In this document: piece by piece, positions 1 to 7,998 of the stretch
Layout of the letters: each line of letters starts with the position of its first letter
Position numbering within the stretch: position 1 is the first letter of the stretch
IMG/VR virus record: IMGVR_UViG_3300006868_000148
Location: 1 to 21,168 of that record
DNA from: a virus
Direction: 5' to 3' (one strand)
Length of the DNA: 21,168 nucleotides
The notes under the pieces: generated by a model
Seen by the model: only the letters and a program-made list of their open reading frames with translations
The model's database searches: none
What the model was told of the DNA's origin: nothing
Made by a program: the position numbers and the translations under genes

Positions 1-3000
1 CTGGTAATGATACTGCCACGCCATTGTCTACACAATATGGAAACTATGATGGATATGGTACAGTTCAAACTACTACTGTCAACTTAAATCTTCCTGGCGA
101 TGATGCTCCAGATAGAACTGGCCAGGGCGGTGGACCTGGCGGCGGTGGTGGTGGATATGATGGATCTGCTGGCACTTTAATTAATTCTTATATTGAGAAT
201 GGTGTTACTATTCAAACAAATGATCTAGATGCTACTGGTGGTAATGGTGGTGGAGCATACTATAATCCAACATATGTGACACCTCTTTCGGCAGCACAGG
301 TAAGCGGTCAAGGTGCTGCTCCTGGAGAAGAAGGTGCTGTATATGTTGAGTACAGTCAGCAAGATGTAACGCCTGAACCATTCTCATTCTCAGAATATGA
401 TGGTGCTACTATTCAAGAAACAGTGTTATCTGATATTATTCAGATCACTGGTATTACAGGAACTGTACCTGTTTCTACATCTTCCCCAGGATTTACTTCT
501 GATGTAAGAATTTGTTCTTCATCTGCTGCTTCTTCGTGTGGAGCGTGGCAGTCTGGTACACAGATTGGTAATGGTGATTATTTACAAGTTAGAGCTACAA
601 CAGGTAATCAATTCTTCACGACGTATACAGTTGGAGTTACAGTTGGTTCGGTAACAAACTATTGGAATATTAATACAGGTCCACCACCAGACTCTGTTCC
701 AAATGCTTTCTTTATTAATGATGCTACTGATGTTGCCATCAATACTGCTGTGACTAGTGAAGAAGTTACAATTTCTGGAATTACTGTACCAGTAACTGTA
801 ACTGCCACAAATGGTGCTGAAATTAGTGTGGAAGGAGGAGCATATGTAAATGGTGCTACGGGTGCTACCATTGAAAATGGTGAATATTTTACTGTTAGAT
901 TAACTTCTTCATCTGATTATCAGTCTACTGTGAGTACACAGGTTACGGTTGGAAATGGTACTGCTGTGGATTGGAATGTAGTTACTGCTGCTGAATTAGA
1001 TTCACAACCAAATAGTTACACTTGGATTTATGAAGTTGGTGCTGATCTACTAACAACTTATGAAAGTAATACTAATCTAATTACAGGTCTGGAAACTACA
1101 GCAGATTTCATTGTTGAGAGTGGTACTGGAGATGGTGCTCCATCTGGTAATCTTCCTAGAATTAAAAAGAATGGTACTTTATTAGCAGCCGACGTTACAG
1201 AAACTACAATTAATAATTTTGATACTTTAGCACTTGTTTATACAACTACAGATGTAGTTGGTGAGACTAGAGTTTTTAATACAAAGATGGGATTATCCAC
1301 AGCCACAACAGGATTCTACGAAACTCTTTGGAGTGTAGTTACTGCTGGTCAATTTGGCACAGATCCTACTCCATTTACTTTTGCCACTGCTATTGCTACT
1401 GGCACTGGTGTTTATACTGAAGCTCAAAGTGGTGGATCTGTTCAGACAGTAACAATTTCTGGTCTATCGACTGGTATTAGCGTTGGACTTTATGGAACTA
1501 ACGGAGTACAATTTAATATCAATAACGGTGGATATAATTCATATACTGTAGGATCACAGGCTAACGTTTCCAATGGAGATACTTTTACTGTTAGACTTCT
1601 ATCTTCAGAAATTCCTGGATTTACTAGAACAGCATTTATCTATGCTGGATCTTACAATACAGGATTTAGTGTACAATCTCCTGCTAATGTTGAGGATCCT
1701 ATTAGTAGTCAGTGGTATAGTTCTATTACGCCATGTAAGTATATTGGCAATTCTTTCAGTGGAGGTCAGATTAGGATTAATACTAAGTTTGATGGTCTTC
1801 CTGTTGGATCTATTATGCCTGTATTCCAAGATGGAACTGAGACTGATAGCTGGGGAACATTAGATGGCAAACCCAACTCAAGATTCCCAAGTTGGGTATA
1901 CTGTGATGGATCATACTATAGTCCAGAAGATTATCCATTATTGTATTCGGTATTGGAGTATGAGTATGGCGCTAAAGTTGTTGGTTCTGTTACATACTTT
2001 AGAGTTCCTGATCTAAGAAATAGATATGTTAAAGGTACTGGTGTAATTGATGGTAATTCAGCATCATCTCCTGGACTAGCACCTACATATCAACCAACAA
2101 AACAATCTGGTGCTCCTGGAAATGGAGAACCTGGAGCATTTGGTGGTATGTGGTATGTAGATACCATTGGTGACCCAGGAGAAGGTGAACTAGAACAAGT
2201 CATTGAACCTGCTACTGGACAACCAGCTCAAGAATCTGAATACTTTGGTATTGCTCAGGTTTCTACTTCTGGATACACAGAAGTTAGTGGACTGATTGAA
2301 TTTTTCGTGACAGGTGAAGCAACATGTCCTATTGGATTGGATCCAGAAAAAATTTATGATGTTCCTTTACACTTCCACGATTTGATTTCTGGTGTTGCTG
2401 ACCCTGGATCATTTAAAGGTAGAGTAAACTGGGGCGGCAATGGTGGTTATGGTATTGACGTTGTACCACCGAATGCTTCTAACCTTGGATCTCCTTCGGT
2501 TACTACATTTGAATCTTCTGGTACATTCTCATTCAACCTTTGGGGTTATGCTACTAATAGTTATGATCTAGATAGAGATAATCTACCAGGATCTACTGGT
2601 TGTAATGATAGTGGATGGTGGAATGGATCTAAATCCAACTGGGCTAATGGTACTAATCCTGGATATGAAGGTATTGAGAACACAGGGGAATATGGATCTG
2701 TTACAATTCAGCAAACTGGTATTACATCTGGTAGTTCTGCTTATAATGAAATTAACTCCTATATTGATTTGAATAACCAACCATTCTCAGGTCAAACAGG
2801 AGCATTTGGAGCTTCTAATGCTAGAAAATTTGTCACAACAGTTGATATTCCAAGAAAAGAAATCACTGTTAAGTCTTATAATCCCACTAATAAGCTGAAG
2901 CATAATCACTATGTTTCTTTGACTGCTATTGAAGATGATACTGTGTATGGATATGGTAACAATGAAACTGGTGGCACTGCTAGCACAGCACTCAATAGTT

Positions 3001-3191
3001 TCTCTGGTGGAATTAATTCTTCAGTAGATCTTGAGTTCTCTGCTTTAGAAGTTGGTCTTCAAGTTCTTCCTGGTACATTCACATTACAGCAGACAAAACA
3101 GCTAATTCCTGTTCCAGAGTTTGCTCCACAAGATAATGTTCCAATGGTTACTCCATACACATGGACTAAATGGATGATCAAAGCATTCTAA
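1..3191 (+). CDS. Tail fibre/collar-type virion protein, 5' end cut by window edge
   Basis: The reading frame is open to the window edge (first full codon at base 3), so the true start lies upstream; the TTG at 24 is not a credible start. Residue numbers below count from base 24. A glycine-rich stretch (about 34-50 and 73-77) resembles the poly-glycine segments of phage tip adhesins. Four beta-rich repeats of roughly 90-110 residues follow (about 116-219, 225-322, 328-440, 446-553), most ending in a W-N-V-x-T-like or similar strand and looking Ig-like. A phage tail collar domain spans about 591-675, with the typical VGSIMPVF start, W-V-Y-C-D-G-S and the VPDLRNRYVKG end. Two HxH motifs (H783/H785, H960/H962) recall the metal-binding HxH of T4 gp12 and gp37. 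Likely part of the baseplate or tail-fibre receptor-binding apparatus. Family call is firm; exact T4 counterpart is not. Confidence 0.85.
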   Translation, partial: GNDTATPLSTQYGNYDGYGTVQTTTVNLNLPGDDAPDRTGQGGGPGGGGGGYDGSAGTLINSYIENGVTIQTNDLDATGGNGGGAYYNPTYVTPLSAAQVSGQGAAPGEEGAVYVEYSQQDVTPEPFSFSEYDGATIQETVLSDIIQITGITGTVPVSTSSPGFTSDVRICSSSAASSCGAWQSGTQIGNGDYLQVRATTGNQFFTTYTVGVTVGSVTNYWNINTGPPPDSVPNAFFINDATDVAINTAVTSEEVTISGITVPVTVTATNGAEISVEGGAYVNGATGATIENGEYFTVRLTSSSDYQSTVSTQVTVGNGTAVDWNVVTAAELDSQPNSYTWIYEVGADLLTTYESNTNLITGLETTADFIVESGTGDGAPSGNLPRIKKNGTLLAADVTETTINNFDTLALVYTTTDVVGETRVFNTKMGLSTATTGFYETLWSVVTAGQFGTDPTPFTFATAIATGTGVYTEAQSGGSVQTVTISGLSTGISVGLYGTNGVQFNINNGGYNSYTVGSQANVSNGDTFTVRLLSSEIPGFTRTAFIYAGSYNTGFSVQSPANVEDPISSQWYSSITPCKYIGNSFSGGQIRINTKFDGLPVGSIMPVFQDGTETDSWGTLDGKPNSRFPSWVYCDGSYYSPEDYPLLYSVLEYEYGAKVVGSVTYFRVPDLRNRYVKGTGVIDGNSASSPGLAPTYQPTKQSGAPGNGEPGAFGGMWYVDTIGDPGEGELEQVIEPATGQPAQESEYFGIAQVSTSGYTEVSGLIEFFVTGEATCPIGLDPEKIYDVPLHFHDLISGVADPGSFKGRVNWGGNGGYGIDVVPPNASNLGSPSVTTFESSGTFSFNLWGYATNSYDLDRDNLPGSTGCNDSGWWNGSKSNWANGTNPGYEGIENTGEYGSVTIQQTGITSGSSAYNEINSYIDLNNQPFSGQTGAFGASNARKFVTTVDIPRKEITVKSYNPTNKLKHNHYVSLTAIEDDTVYGYGNNETGGTASTALNSFSGGINSSVDLEFSALEVGLQVLPGTFTLQQTKQLIPVPEFAPQDNVPMVTPYTWTKWMIKAF

Positions 3192-3202
3192 ATAGTAAAT
3201 AA
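3188..3202 (+). promoter_or_regulatory. Possible late promoter, CTAAATA plus GTAAATAA
   Basis: CTAAATA (3188-3194) overlaps the stop codon of the tail protein, and GTAAATAA follows at 3195-3202. Both resemble the TATAAATA late box used by the gp55 sigma factor of T4-like phages. They lie 16-30 bases before the next gene's ATG, and that gene is structural. A/T-rich spacers can give such matches by chance. Confidence 0.4.
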
Positions 3203-3217
3203 AGCACCCTGATAGAA

Positions 3218-4153
3218 ATGGCGTTCAATCCAGACGATTTTCAATTTGAGAGAATCTTACCACCTGAAGAAAGAAAACCCATTGTAGAGTGGGATGCTTT
3301 ACATCGCCTGATGGTTGTTCGTGTAAAGCAAGATGGTGAGTGGACTTATCTTGCTACTAAATTGGATCCACAAGTGAATACAAATTTACACAATAATCTT
3401 CCAAATGAGTGGTCTAATGAGAATGATAGAATTGTAAGTTTCTCAATTTTTGAAGATGGTGAACATATTTTCGAGAAGGAAAAACTAAAATTTGATTTTG
3501 CTACAAAGCAATCGAAGTGGGTAAGATATGAAAAGAATGATCTTACCGAAGGGCAGGTAAGAGAGTTGTTCAACATCATTAAAGCAGCACTTGCTGTACA
3601 ACAACTTGATAGTGATATTAATAAGTCTAAAGCAATCATCGATGTTGCTACTAGACAAGAATATCTCTCCAAAACAGATGAAGAGAAGAAAGCAACACTA
3701 CAAACTTTACTTCGCTCTTCAGACTGGACTCAACTACCTGATGCCACAGAATCTTTTCCTGGTGAAATTGAAATGTGGTCAGCATACAGAACATATCTCA
3801 GGGATAACATTAGGACCCCAGAAGATTTTGATGACATGCTAGATTATTTGATCTGGGATGAGGAATATAATTGGCCAATTGATCCATTTGCTTATCATGA
3901 ACTCGATCCAGATCATGAGACACCATATCTTTCAGTTCCAGAGCACTTTAAATTTAGTGCTTATGAGGCTGGATCATATACTACTGAAAAACTGGTTGGT
4001 AATGTCAAACAGTCTGCTTTACTTGCTAAGAAACGTCAAGAAGAAGGTGGTCTTCCTCTCACCAAGCAAATTTGGGATAAGATTCAACAATATAATCTCA
4101 ATGATGGTTTAACTGGTGCTGTCATTGAAAACTTGAATATCACTGGAGGTTGA
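3218..4153 (+). CDS. Tail-assembly-chaperone-like structural-region protein (311 aa)
   Basis: The ATG at 3218 opens 27 bases after the tail fibre stop. The protein is acidic, soluble and has no membrane segment. The recognisable part is a D-W-T-Q-L-P-D motif around residues 169-175, followed by W187 and a Y-R-x-x-L-R stretch. That arrangement recurs in phage tail-fibre assembly chaperones and in C-terminal parts of phage structural proteins. The N-terminal half (about 1-110) is beta-rich and unrecognised. Its position directly behind a collar-domain fibre gene fits a role in folding or attaching that fibre, or a virion accessory. The domain reading is from motif only; the genes are probably cotranscribed late in infection. 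Confidence 0.6.
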   Translation: MAFNPDDFQFERILPPEERKPIVEWDALHRLMVVRVKQDGEWTYLATKLDPQVNTNLHNNLPNEWSNENDRIVSFSIFEDGEHIFEKEKLKFDFATKQSKWVRYEKNDLTEGQVRELFNIIKAALAVQQLDSDINKSKAIIDVATRQEYLSKTDEEKKATLQTLLRSSDWTQLPDATESFPGEIEMWSAYRTYLRDNIRTPEDFDDMLDYLIWDEEYNWPIDPFAYHELDPDHETPYLSVPEHFKFSAYEAGSYTTEKLVGNVKQSALLAKKRQEEGGLPLTKQIWDKIQQYNLNDGLTGAVIENLNITGG

Positions 4154-4154
4154 T

Positions 4155-4538
4155 ATGTACGTTACTACTAGAAACTTTGTGGAGTGGATGAGACACTACA
4201 CTGAGGCAACACAATCAACCATGGTCTTATTGAGAACTGTTGGTCCTGACGGTGTAGATGACGCTACCAAGGCAAATGCTATCTACTCAGCATATTATCT
4301 GAATATGCAGTCTGAAAATCCTGCTATCTTTGATAAACTATTGTATAACGAGTTCACATTCGTGGAGTTTACCAATGAAGATTCAGCATGGGAGTTCTGT
4401 AGAGATAACTTCCCAGGGGTTAAACCAGACGATACTGATTATTTCATTCAATACGTTATTTTTAGTAATGGATTGTATGTCAGGGGAAATGATGGCATGA
4501 ATGGACTCAGGGAACCGAGACCACAGACACTTGAATAA
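4155..4538 (+). CDS. Conserved-type unknown protein, last gene of structural block (127 aa)
   Basis: The ATG at 4155 starts one base after the TGA of the preceding gene, so the two are translationally coupled. The protein is soluble, aromatic-rich and acidic, without signal peptide or membrane helix. I do not recognise a family. It is the last gene before a strong intrinsic terminator at 4547, which makes it the end of the late tail-fibre transcription unit and suggests a virion or assembly role by context only. Confidence 0.75.
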   Translation: MYVTTRNFVEWMRHYTEATQSTMVLLRTVGPDGVDDATKANAIYSAYYLNMQSENPAIFDKLLYNEFTFVEFTNEDSAWEFCRDNFPGVKPDDTDYFIQYVIFSNGLYVRGNDGMNGLREPRPQTLE

Positions 4539-4546
4539 CTGGCACA

Positions 4547-4570
4547 GGGGGGTTGACAGACCCCCTTTTT
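4547..4570 (+). terminator. Rho-independent terminator ending the structural block
   Basis: GGGGG (within 4547-4552), an 8-base loop, CCCCC (4561-4565) and five T (4566-4570) form a textbook intrinsic terminator 9 bases after the stop of the 127-aa gene. Its loop contains the TTGACA of the next promoter. Confidence 0.9.
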
Positions 4571-4581
4571 AGTGCTATTCT
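4553..4581 (+). promoter_or_regulatory. Sigma70-type promoter embedded in the terminator
   Basis: TTGACA at 4553-4558 is a perfect -35 box. It is followed after exactly 17 bases by TATTCT at 4576-4581, a good -10 box. The expected start of transcription is near 4588, giving a leader of about 45 bases before the ATG at 4634. The host RNA polymerase could read this early in infection. Confidence 0.75.
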
Positions 4582-4633
4582 TATCTCATGCCTCAACAAT
4601 GTTGAGCATACCGAACAATCACTTTTAATAATT

Positions 4634-5713
4634 ATGTCCTTCAAAAAAGTTTTTATTGATCAGGCAAAACCGTTTGATCTTACAGTATTAGAAGTAGATG
4701 CTTCTGATAGTCCTACATATCCACTTTTGGAATTTGTTGGATTTGGAGTGAAGATGCTTATGGATATTGTAGCTACAGATGCTAACTATCCTCGTAAAAA
4801 TGAAATCTGGCAAGGTAAATTAGATGGATTGATCGCATCTACTTCAGATTTTTGCTGGCTTACTAAAGCATGGCCTATCAGTGTTTTTATTGATAGCAAC
4901 AAAGATGAGTGGCAATTTGATCATCGTCACTTAAAGCGAGCACTTTCAGAAAACGGATGGAATAGTGCTCCTGTTGCTTATTATAAGCGTAAAAAGACTG
5001 GTAACGAGTTGCTTGATAGTCTTTCTGATTCTTCTGTCATGACATTGATGGGTCTATATGTCAATGCTACTGATGGTGGCAACCCAGAAAATGCTTCTAG
5101 AGATGATTTTAAAATCGTTTCCCGTATTATGGATGATGAACAACTTCCTCGTACCGAAAAAAATGTTAATACTCTTTTAGGAGTTACTGGTATTTACAAT
5201 CGTTTTCCTAAGAAAGGGCATAAGTCTACTATCGGCAATATCCGTAATGAGATTATCGAAAACAAGAAGAAGTCTACTCGTGTGTTTAACACTTCCAAAG
5301 TAGAAGTTGACGATTGGATTCGTTCTAACCCTATGTTTGGGAAGAACAACTATTCTTCTGTTGATGGTGTATCTACTCGCCATAAAGTTCTTGATAAATC
5401 ATTTACTTATCGTTATGCTAACGATATCCTTAAGTGGGCATTTGAAGCATGGGTGAAAGGTGAGCGTGTACGAATTTCTGCTGGCAGCTATGCTATCTGT
5501 GAAAGTGAAATCGAGGTTGAGCGTCAAGAAATAGTTGATGCCATCAAAGATATTCTCAACAACACTATCAATTGGTATATTTCTAAGGTAGAAAATATGC
5601 TTTCCATTCTCAGCATCAAGCTTCCTCATGTTGATGCTAACGACTTGCCAATTGATTTGTACTGGATCCCTCAAATTGAGGGGGAAATTGAAGCAATTCG
5701 TGTACCTCTTTGA
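4634..5713 (+). CDS. Unknown 359-aa protein with a possible ParB-like motif
   Basis: The start is set at the ATG at 4634. An upstream in-frame TTG at 4553 is the -35 box of the promoter and cannot be the start. Around residues 85-115 a strand is followed by F-D-H-R-H-L-K-R-A-L (95-104), then a G-W and a P-V strand. This resembles the G-H-R turn and following helix of ParB/Srx-like domains, where a His/Arg pair sits before an Ala-Leu helix. The rest, including a Lys-rich middle (about 225-260) and a helical C-terminus, is unrecognised. The gene has its own promoter and terminator, so it is a single-gene unit just before the helicase cassette. DNA binding or nuclease function is a hypothesis only. 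Confidence 0.75.
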   Translation: MSFKKVFIDQAKPFDLTVLEVDASDSPTYPLLEFVGFGVKMLMDIVATDANYPRKNEIWQGKLDGLIASTSDFCWLTKAWPISVFIDSNKDEWQFDHRHLKRALSENGWNSAPVAYYKRKKTGNELLDSLSDSSVMTLMGLYVNATDGGNPENASRDDFKIVSRIMDDEQLPRTEKNVNTLLGVTGIYNRFPKKGHKSTIGNIRNEIIENKKKSTRVFNTSKVEVDDWIRSNPMFGKNNYSSVDGVSTRHKVLDKSFTYRYANDILKWAFEAWVKGERVRISAGSYAICESEIEVERQEIVDAIKDILNNTINWYISKVENMLSILSIKLPHVDANDLPIDLYWIPQIEGEIEAIRVPL

Positions 5714-5717
5714 AAAC

Positions 5718-5724
5718 TGTCACA
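5718..5724 (+). promoter_or_regulatory. TGTCACA dyad upstream of the helicase promoter (site A)
   Basis: TGT-C-ACA is a short dyad ending 27 bases before the TATAAT at 5752. The same heptamer lies at a similar distance (29 and 30 bases) before two other -10 boxes in this window, at 12145 and 20489. Candidate activator or repressor site. Confidence 0.35.
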
Positions 5725-5748
5725 ACCGCTCCCCTGGGGGCGGTTTTC
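5725..5748 (+). terminator. Rho-independent terminator after the 359-aa gene
   Basis: An 8-bp stem (5725-5732 with 5737-5744, one G-T pair) closes a 4-base loop and is followed by TTTTC. It lies 12 bases after the TGA at 5711-5713 and separates this gene from the helicase cassette. Confidence 0.8.
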
Positions 5749-5751
5749 TGC

Positions 5752-5757
5752 TATAAT
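5752..5757 (+). promoter_or_regulatory. -10 box for the helicase cassette
   Basis: TATAAT is a perfect -10 hexamer 26 bases before the helicase ATG. No TTGACA-like box is present 16-18 bases upstream; that position is occupied by the terminator hairpin. The TGTCACA dyad at 5718 may substitute for a -35 contact. Confidence 0.55.
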
Positions 5758-5782
5758 TACAGGGTAGTCAGCAAGGCACCCG

Positions 5783-7027
5783 ATGCTCACTCTTCGTCCT
5801 CACCAGCAGCGCGCTCTTGCTGCTCTTGAGAACAATACTCACGGTCAGGTCATCGTTCCTACGGGCGGTGGCAAGACTCTTGTCATGATCAAGGACACTG
5901 AGCGCCGTCTGCTCGCTGCTGAGACCCCCCAGACCATCGTTGTGGTTGCCCCACGTATTCTGCTGGCAAACCAACTGTGTGATGAGTTCTGGACTGCTCT
6001 CAACGGCACTGTCAATGCTGAGGTCTTCCACGTTCATAGTGGTGAGACTTCCTTTGCTAGCAGCACCAAAGTTCAGCAAATCCAATGTCATCACGCTGTC
6101 TGTAAGACTGCTGGTGTTCATGAGATTATCTTCACCACCTACAATTCTCTTCGTCGTATCGTAGAGGCAGAGATCAACATCGATGTCATCTATTACGACG
6201 AGGCACACAATGCTGTTCAACGTCATTTCTTTGAGTCTGTGCTCAACGTTGACGCTACCAACTATTATTTCTTCACTGCTACTCCTAAGCACACCCGTTC
6301 TACTGGTCGTGGCATGAACAACCGTGTTGTTTATGGTCCTGTGCTTGAGTCTGTTCCTGCTCCTGAGCTTGTCAACAGCGGCAGCATTCTGTCTCCTGAA
6401 GTAATCTCTTACGAGGTTGACTTCGAACGTGTCAAGGGTCAGTTTTCCTACGAATCTGACAAGGACACTCTCACTAATCTCATCAATGACATTGATGCTG
6501 ATGGTAACAAGATCCTGGTTGCTGCTCCTAGCAGCAAAGTCATGTTCAACTTGCTGTTTAAGACTGGCATCCTTGAGTTCTTCCATGACAAAGGTTATGA
6601 TGTGCTTCACATCACCAGCAAGTATGGTGCTTATGTGAACAAGACCAAGGTCAACCGTGAGCAGTTCTTTGACACCTTCAATGCTTGGGGCAAAGATCCT
6701 AGCCGTAAGTTCGTGATCTTCCACTACAGCATCCTGTCTGAAGGCATCAACGTCCACGGTCTAACACACTGTGTGTTCCTTCGTCAACTGGATGTCATCC
6801 AAATGGCACAAACTGTCGGTCGTGTTATCCGTCTTAACAAAGACGACGCTGCTGACATTGCTTGTGGTAAGATTACCCCAGGCAAGTTCGAGATGTATCG
6901 TAAGTCCACTGGCAAGGTCATCGTGCCTGTCTTCAAGAACTACGGTGCTCCTACTATCAAACGCCTTCAAAACCTTGTCGATACTATCTTCGTCAAGGGT
7001 CTCCCCGCTGTTTCTGTCACTGTCTGA
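5783..7027 (+). CDS. Superfamily 2 DEAH-box helicase (414 aa)
   Basis: The ATG at 5783 follows an AAGG ribosome-binding site. Conserved helicase motifs appear in order: an R-P-H-Q-Q-R-A Q-motif-like N-terminus (5-11), Walker A PTGGGKT (26-32), DEAH (139-142), TAT (motif III, 165-167) and motif VI QTVGRVIR (343-350). It is therefore an ATP-dependent nucleic-acid helicase or translocase of the ResIII/UvsW-like type, acting on phage or host DNA. At 414 residues it is close to a bare helicase core, with no clear extra domain. It is followed 2 bases later by an HNH nuclease, then a DNA methylase, and the three look like one transcription unit. The gene is visibly more GC-rich than its upstream neighbours (about 53% against 35% in one 60-base stretch of each). 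Confidence 0.9.
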   Translation: MLTLRPHQQRALAALENNTHGQVIVPTGGGKTLVMIKDTERRLLAAETPQTIVVVAPRILLANQLCDEFWTALNGTVNAEVFHVHSGETSFASSTKVQQIQCHHAVCKTAGVHEIIFTTYNSLRRIVEAEINIDVIYYDEAHNAVQRHFFESVLNVDATNYYFFTATPKHTRSTGRGMNNRVVYGPVLESVPAPELVNSGSILSPEVISYEVDFERVKGQFSYESDKDTLTNLINDIDADGNKILVAAPSSKVMFNLLFKTGILEFFHDKGYDVLHITSKYGAYVNKTKVNREQFFDTFNAWGKDPSRKFVIFHYSILSEGINVHGLTHCVFLRQLDVIQMAQTVGRVIRLNKDDAADIACGKITPGKFEMYRKSTGKVIVPVFKNYGAPTIKRLQNLVDTIFVKGLPAVSVTV

Positions 7028-7029
7028 TC

Positions 7030-7998
7030 ATGGAATCCACTCGTATCACTGGTCACCAAATTCTTACCTGGGAACAGGTACAGGGTCTCCTGGCAAATGA
7101 GGAGACCTTGCTAGCTGGAGGTGCTGCTATTCGTGAGAAAGCATACACTGTAGACACTACCTGGGCAGCAGCAGAGGAGTATTACTACGCTCACAGCACT
7201 GCTGATCGTGCCCTGATTCGTAAGACTGGGCAGCAGAATCAGATCGGTTGGTGGGATCCTGCTACCCAGACTCACACAGACAATCCTACCCATGCTCGTG
7301 GCATCCTGGTCTGTCAAATGTACCTGAACCAGGATCGTAAGTGTGCTTACACTGGCACTGGTCCCTACAGCATTCTTGACTACCAAGTAGAGCACATTGA
7401 GCCCAATGGTGGTGATCATCCCGACAACATGCTGCTGGTAGTTTACAACGTCAATGAAAACCGTAAGCAGTCCACCATGGATGGGTTCATTGCCCGCTGG
7501 CGCAAACGTGCTTCCAAGGGAATGGAAGAATACAACAAATGGTACGATGATACCATGAAAGCATCTGCTAAGGGGCAGAAAGAGAAGGTTAAGATTCTCA
7601 GTATGGACGAAGAAGAACTGAGAACCTTTGCTCCTATCTGTGCCAAGAAGTACCACAAATATATGTGGAGAAACATTGGTATGTCATCCCTCCAACCTTT
7701 CCGTTTGACTAAGAAAGGTGTGGCACGTGCTGGTGGCAGTCAGGGCAACTACAAAGAGGTTCTCAACACTGTCCTACAAGAGTATTTGTATGGAGACAAG
7801 AATCTGGCAGCACAGATCTTCCACACTGTTCGCTCTGGTGCTGACCGCTATGTTCGTGGATTCATCAACAATACGGATTATGTTGAGATGATGTGTGCTG
7901 CCATTGAGTTGTCAAATCACGTGGCAGTAGAGTATAATAAGGAAAAGTTCACCGCCAAAGTCCTCCGTAACACCTATTCATGGCCCCATCTAAAGTAA
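7030..7998 (+). CDS. HNH endonuclease, helicase-linked (322 aa)
   Basis: The ATG at 7030 comes 2 bases after the helicase TGA. The central HNH (beta-beta-alpha metal) motif is clear: C105-A-Y-T-G, then E121-H122-I with the catalytic-type His, a D-N at 132-133, and N-E-N-R-K at 142-146. No second CxxC pair is evident, so a structural zinc is doubtful. About 100 residues before and 170 after the motif are unrecognised; the C-terminal part is helical and Lys-rich, possibly for DNA binding. The tail of the gene overlaps the Dam methylase by 19 bases. Coupling to a helicase and a methylase suggests a DNA-processing role or attack on competing DNA, rather than a free-standing homing endonuclease; that part is inference. 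Confidence 0.8.
   Translation: MESTRITGHQILTWEQVQGLLANEETLLAGGAAIREKAYTVDTTWAAAEEYYYAHSTADRALIRKTGQQNQIGWWDPATQTHTDNPTHARGILVCQMYLNQDRKCAYTGTGPYSILDYQVEHIEPNGGDHPDNMLLVVYNVNENRKQSTMDGFIARWRKRASKGMEEYNKWYDDTMKASAKGQKEKVKILSMDEEELRTFAPICAKKYHKYMWRNIGMSSLQPFRLTKKGVARAGGSQGNYKEVLNTVLQEYLYGDKNLAAQIFHTVRSGADRYVRGFINNTDYVEMMCAAIELSNHVAVEYNKEKFTAKVLRNTYSWPHLK

Noticed and set aside
1573-1863. 96-aa frame within the tail protein gene
   Set aside because: Leu/Ile-rich product of a shifted frame inside a clear structural gene, without its own start signal.
4553-4633. Upstream TTG extension of the 359-aa gene
   Set aside because: The TTG belongs to a perfect -35 box inside a terminator loop; translation from there would precede the transcript start.
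5768-6757. 329-aa open frame on the minus strand opposite the helicase
   Set aside because: It mirrors the helicase gene, whose motifs are unmistakable. The antisense frame has no recognisable domain, no ribosome-binding site and no promoter, and is open because the helicase's codon use avoids triplets that give antisense stops.
7111-7656. 181-aa open frame on the minus strand opposite the HNH gene
   Set aside because: Same reason: a shadow of the well-supported HNH frame with a composition unlike a real protein.
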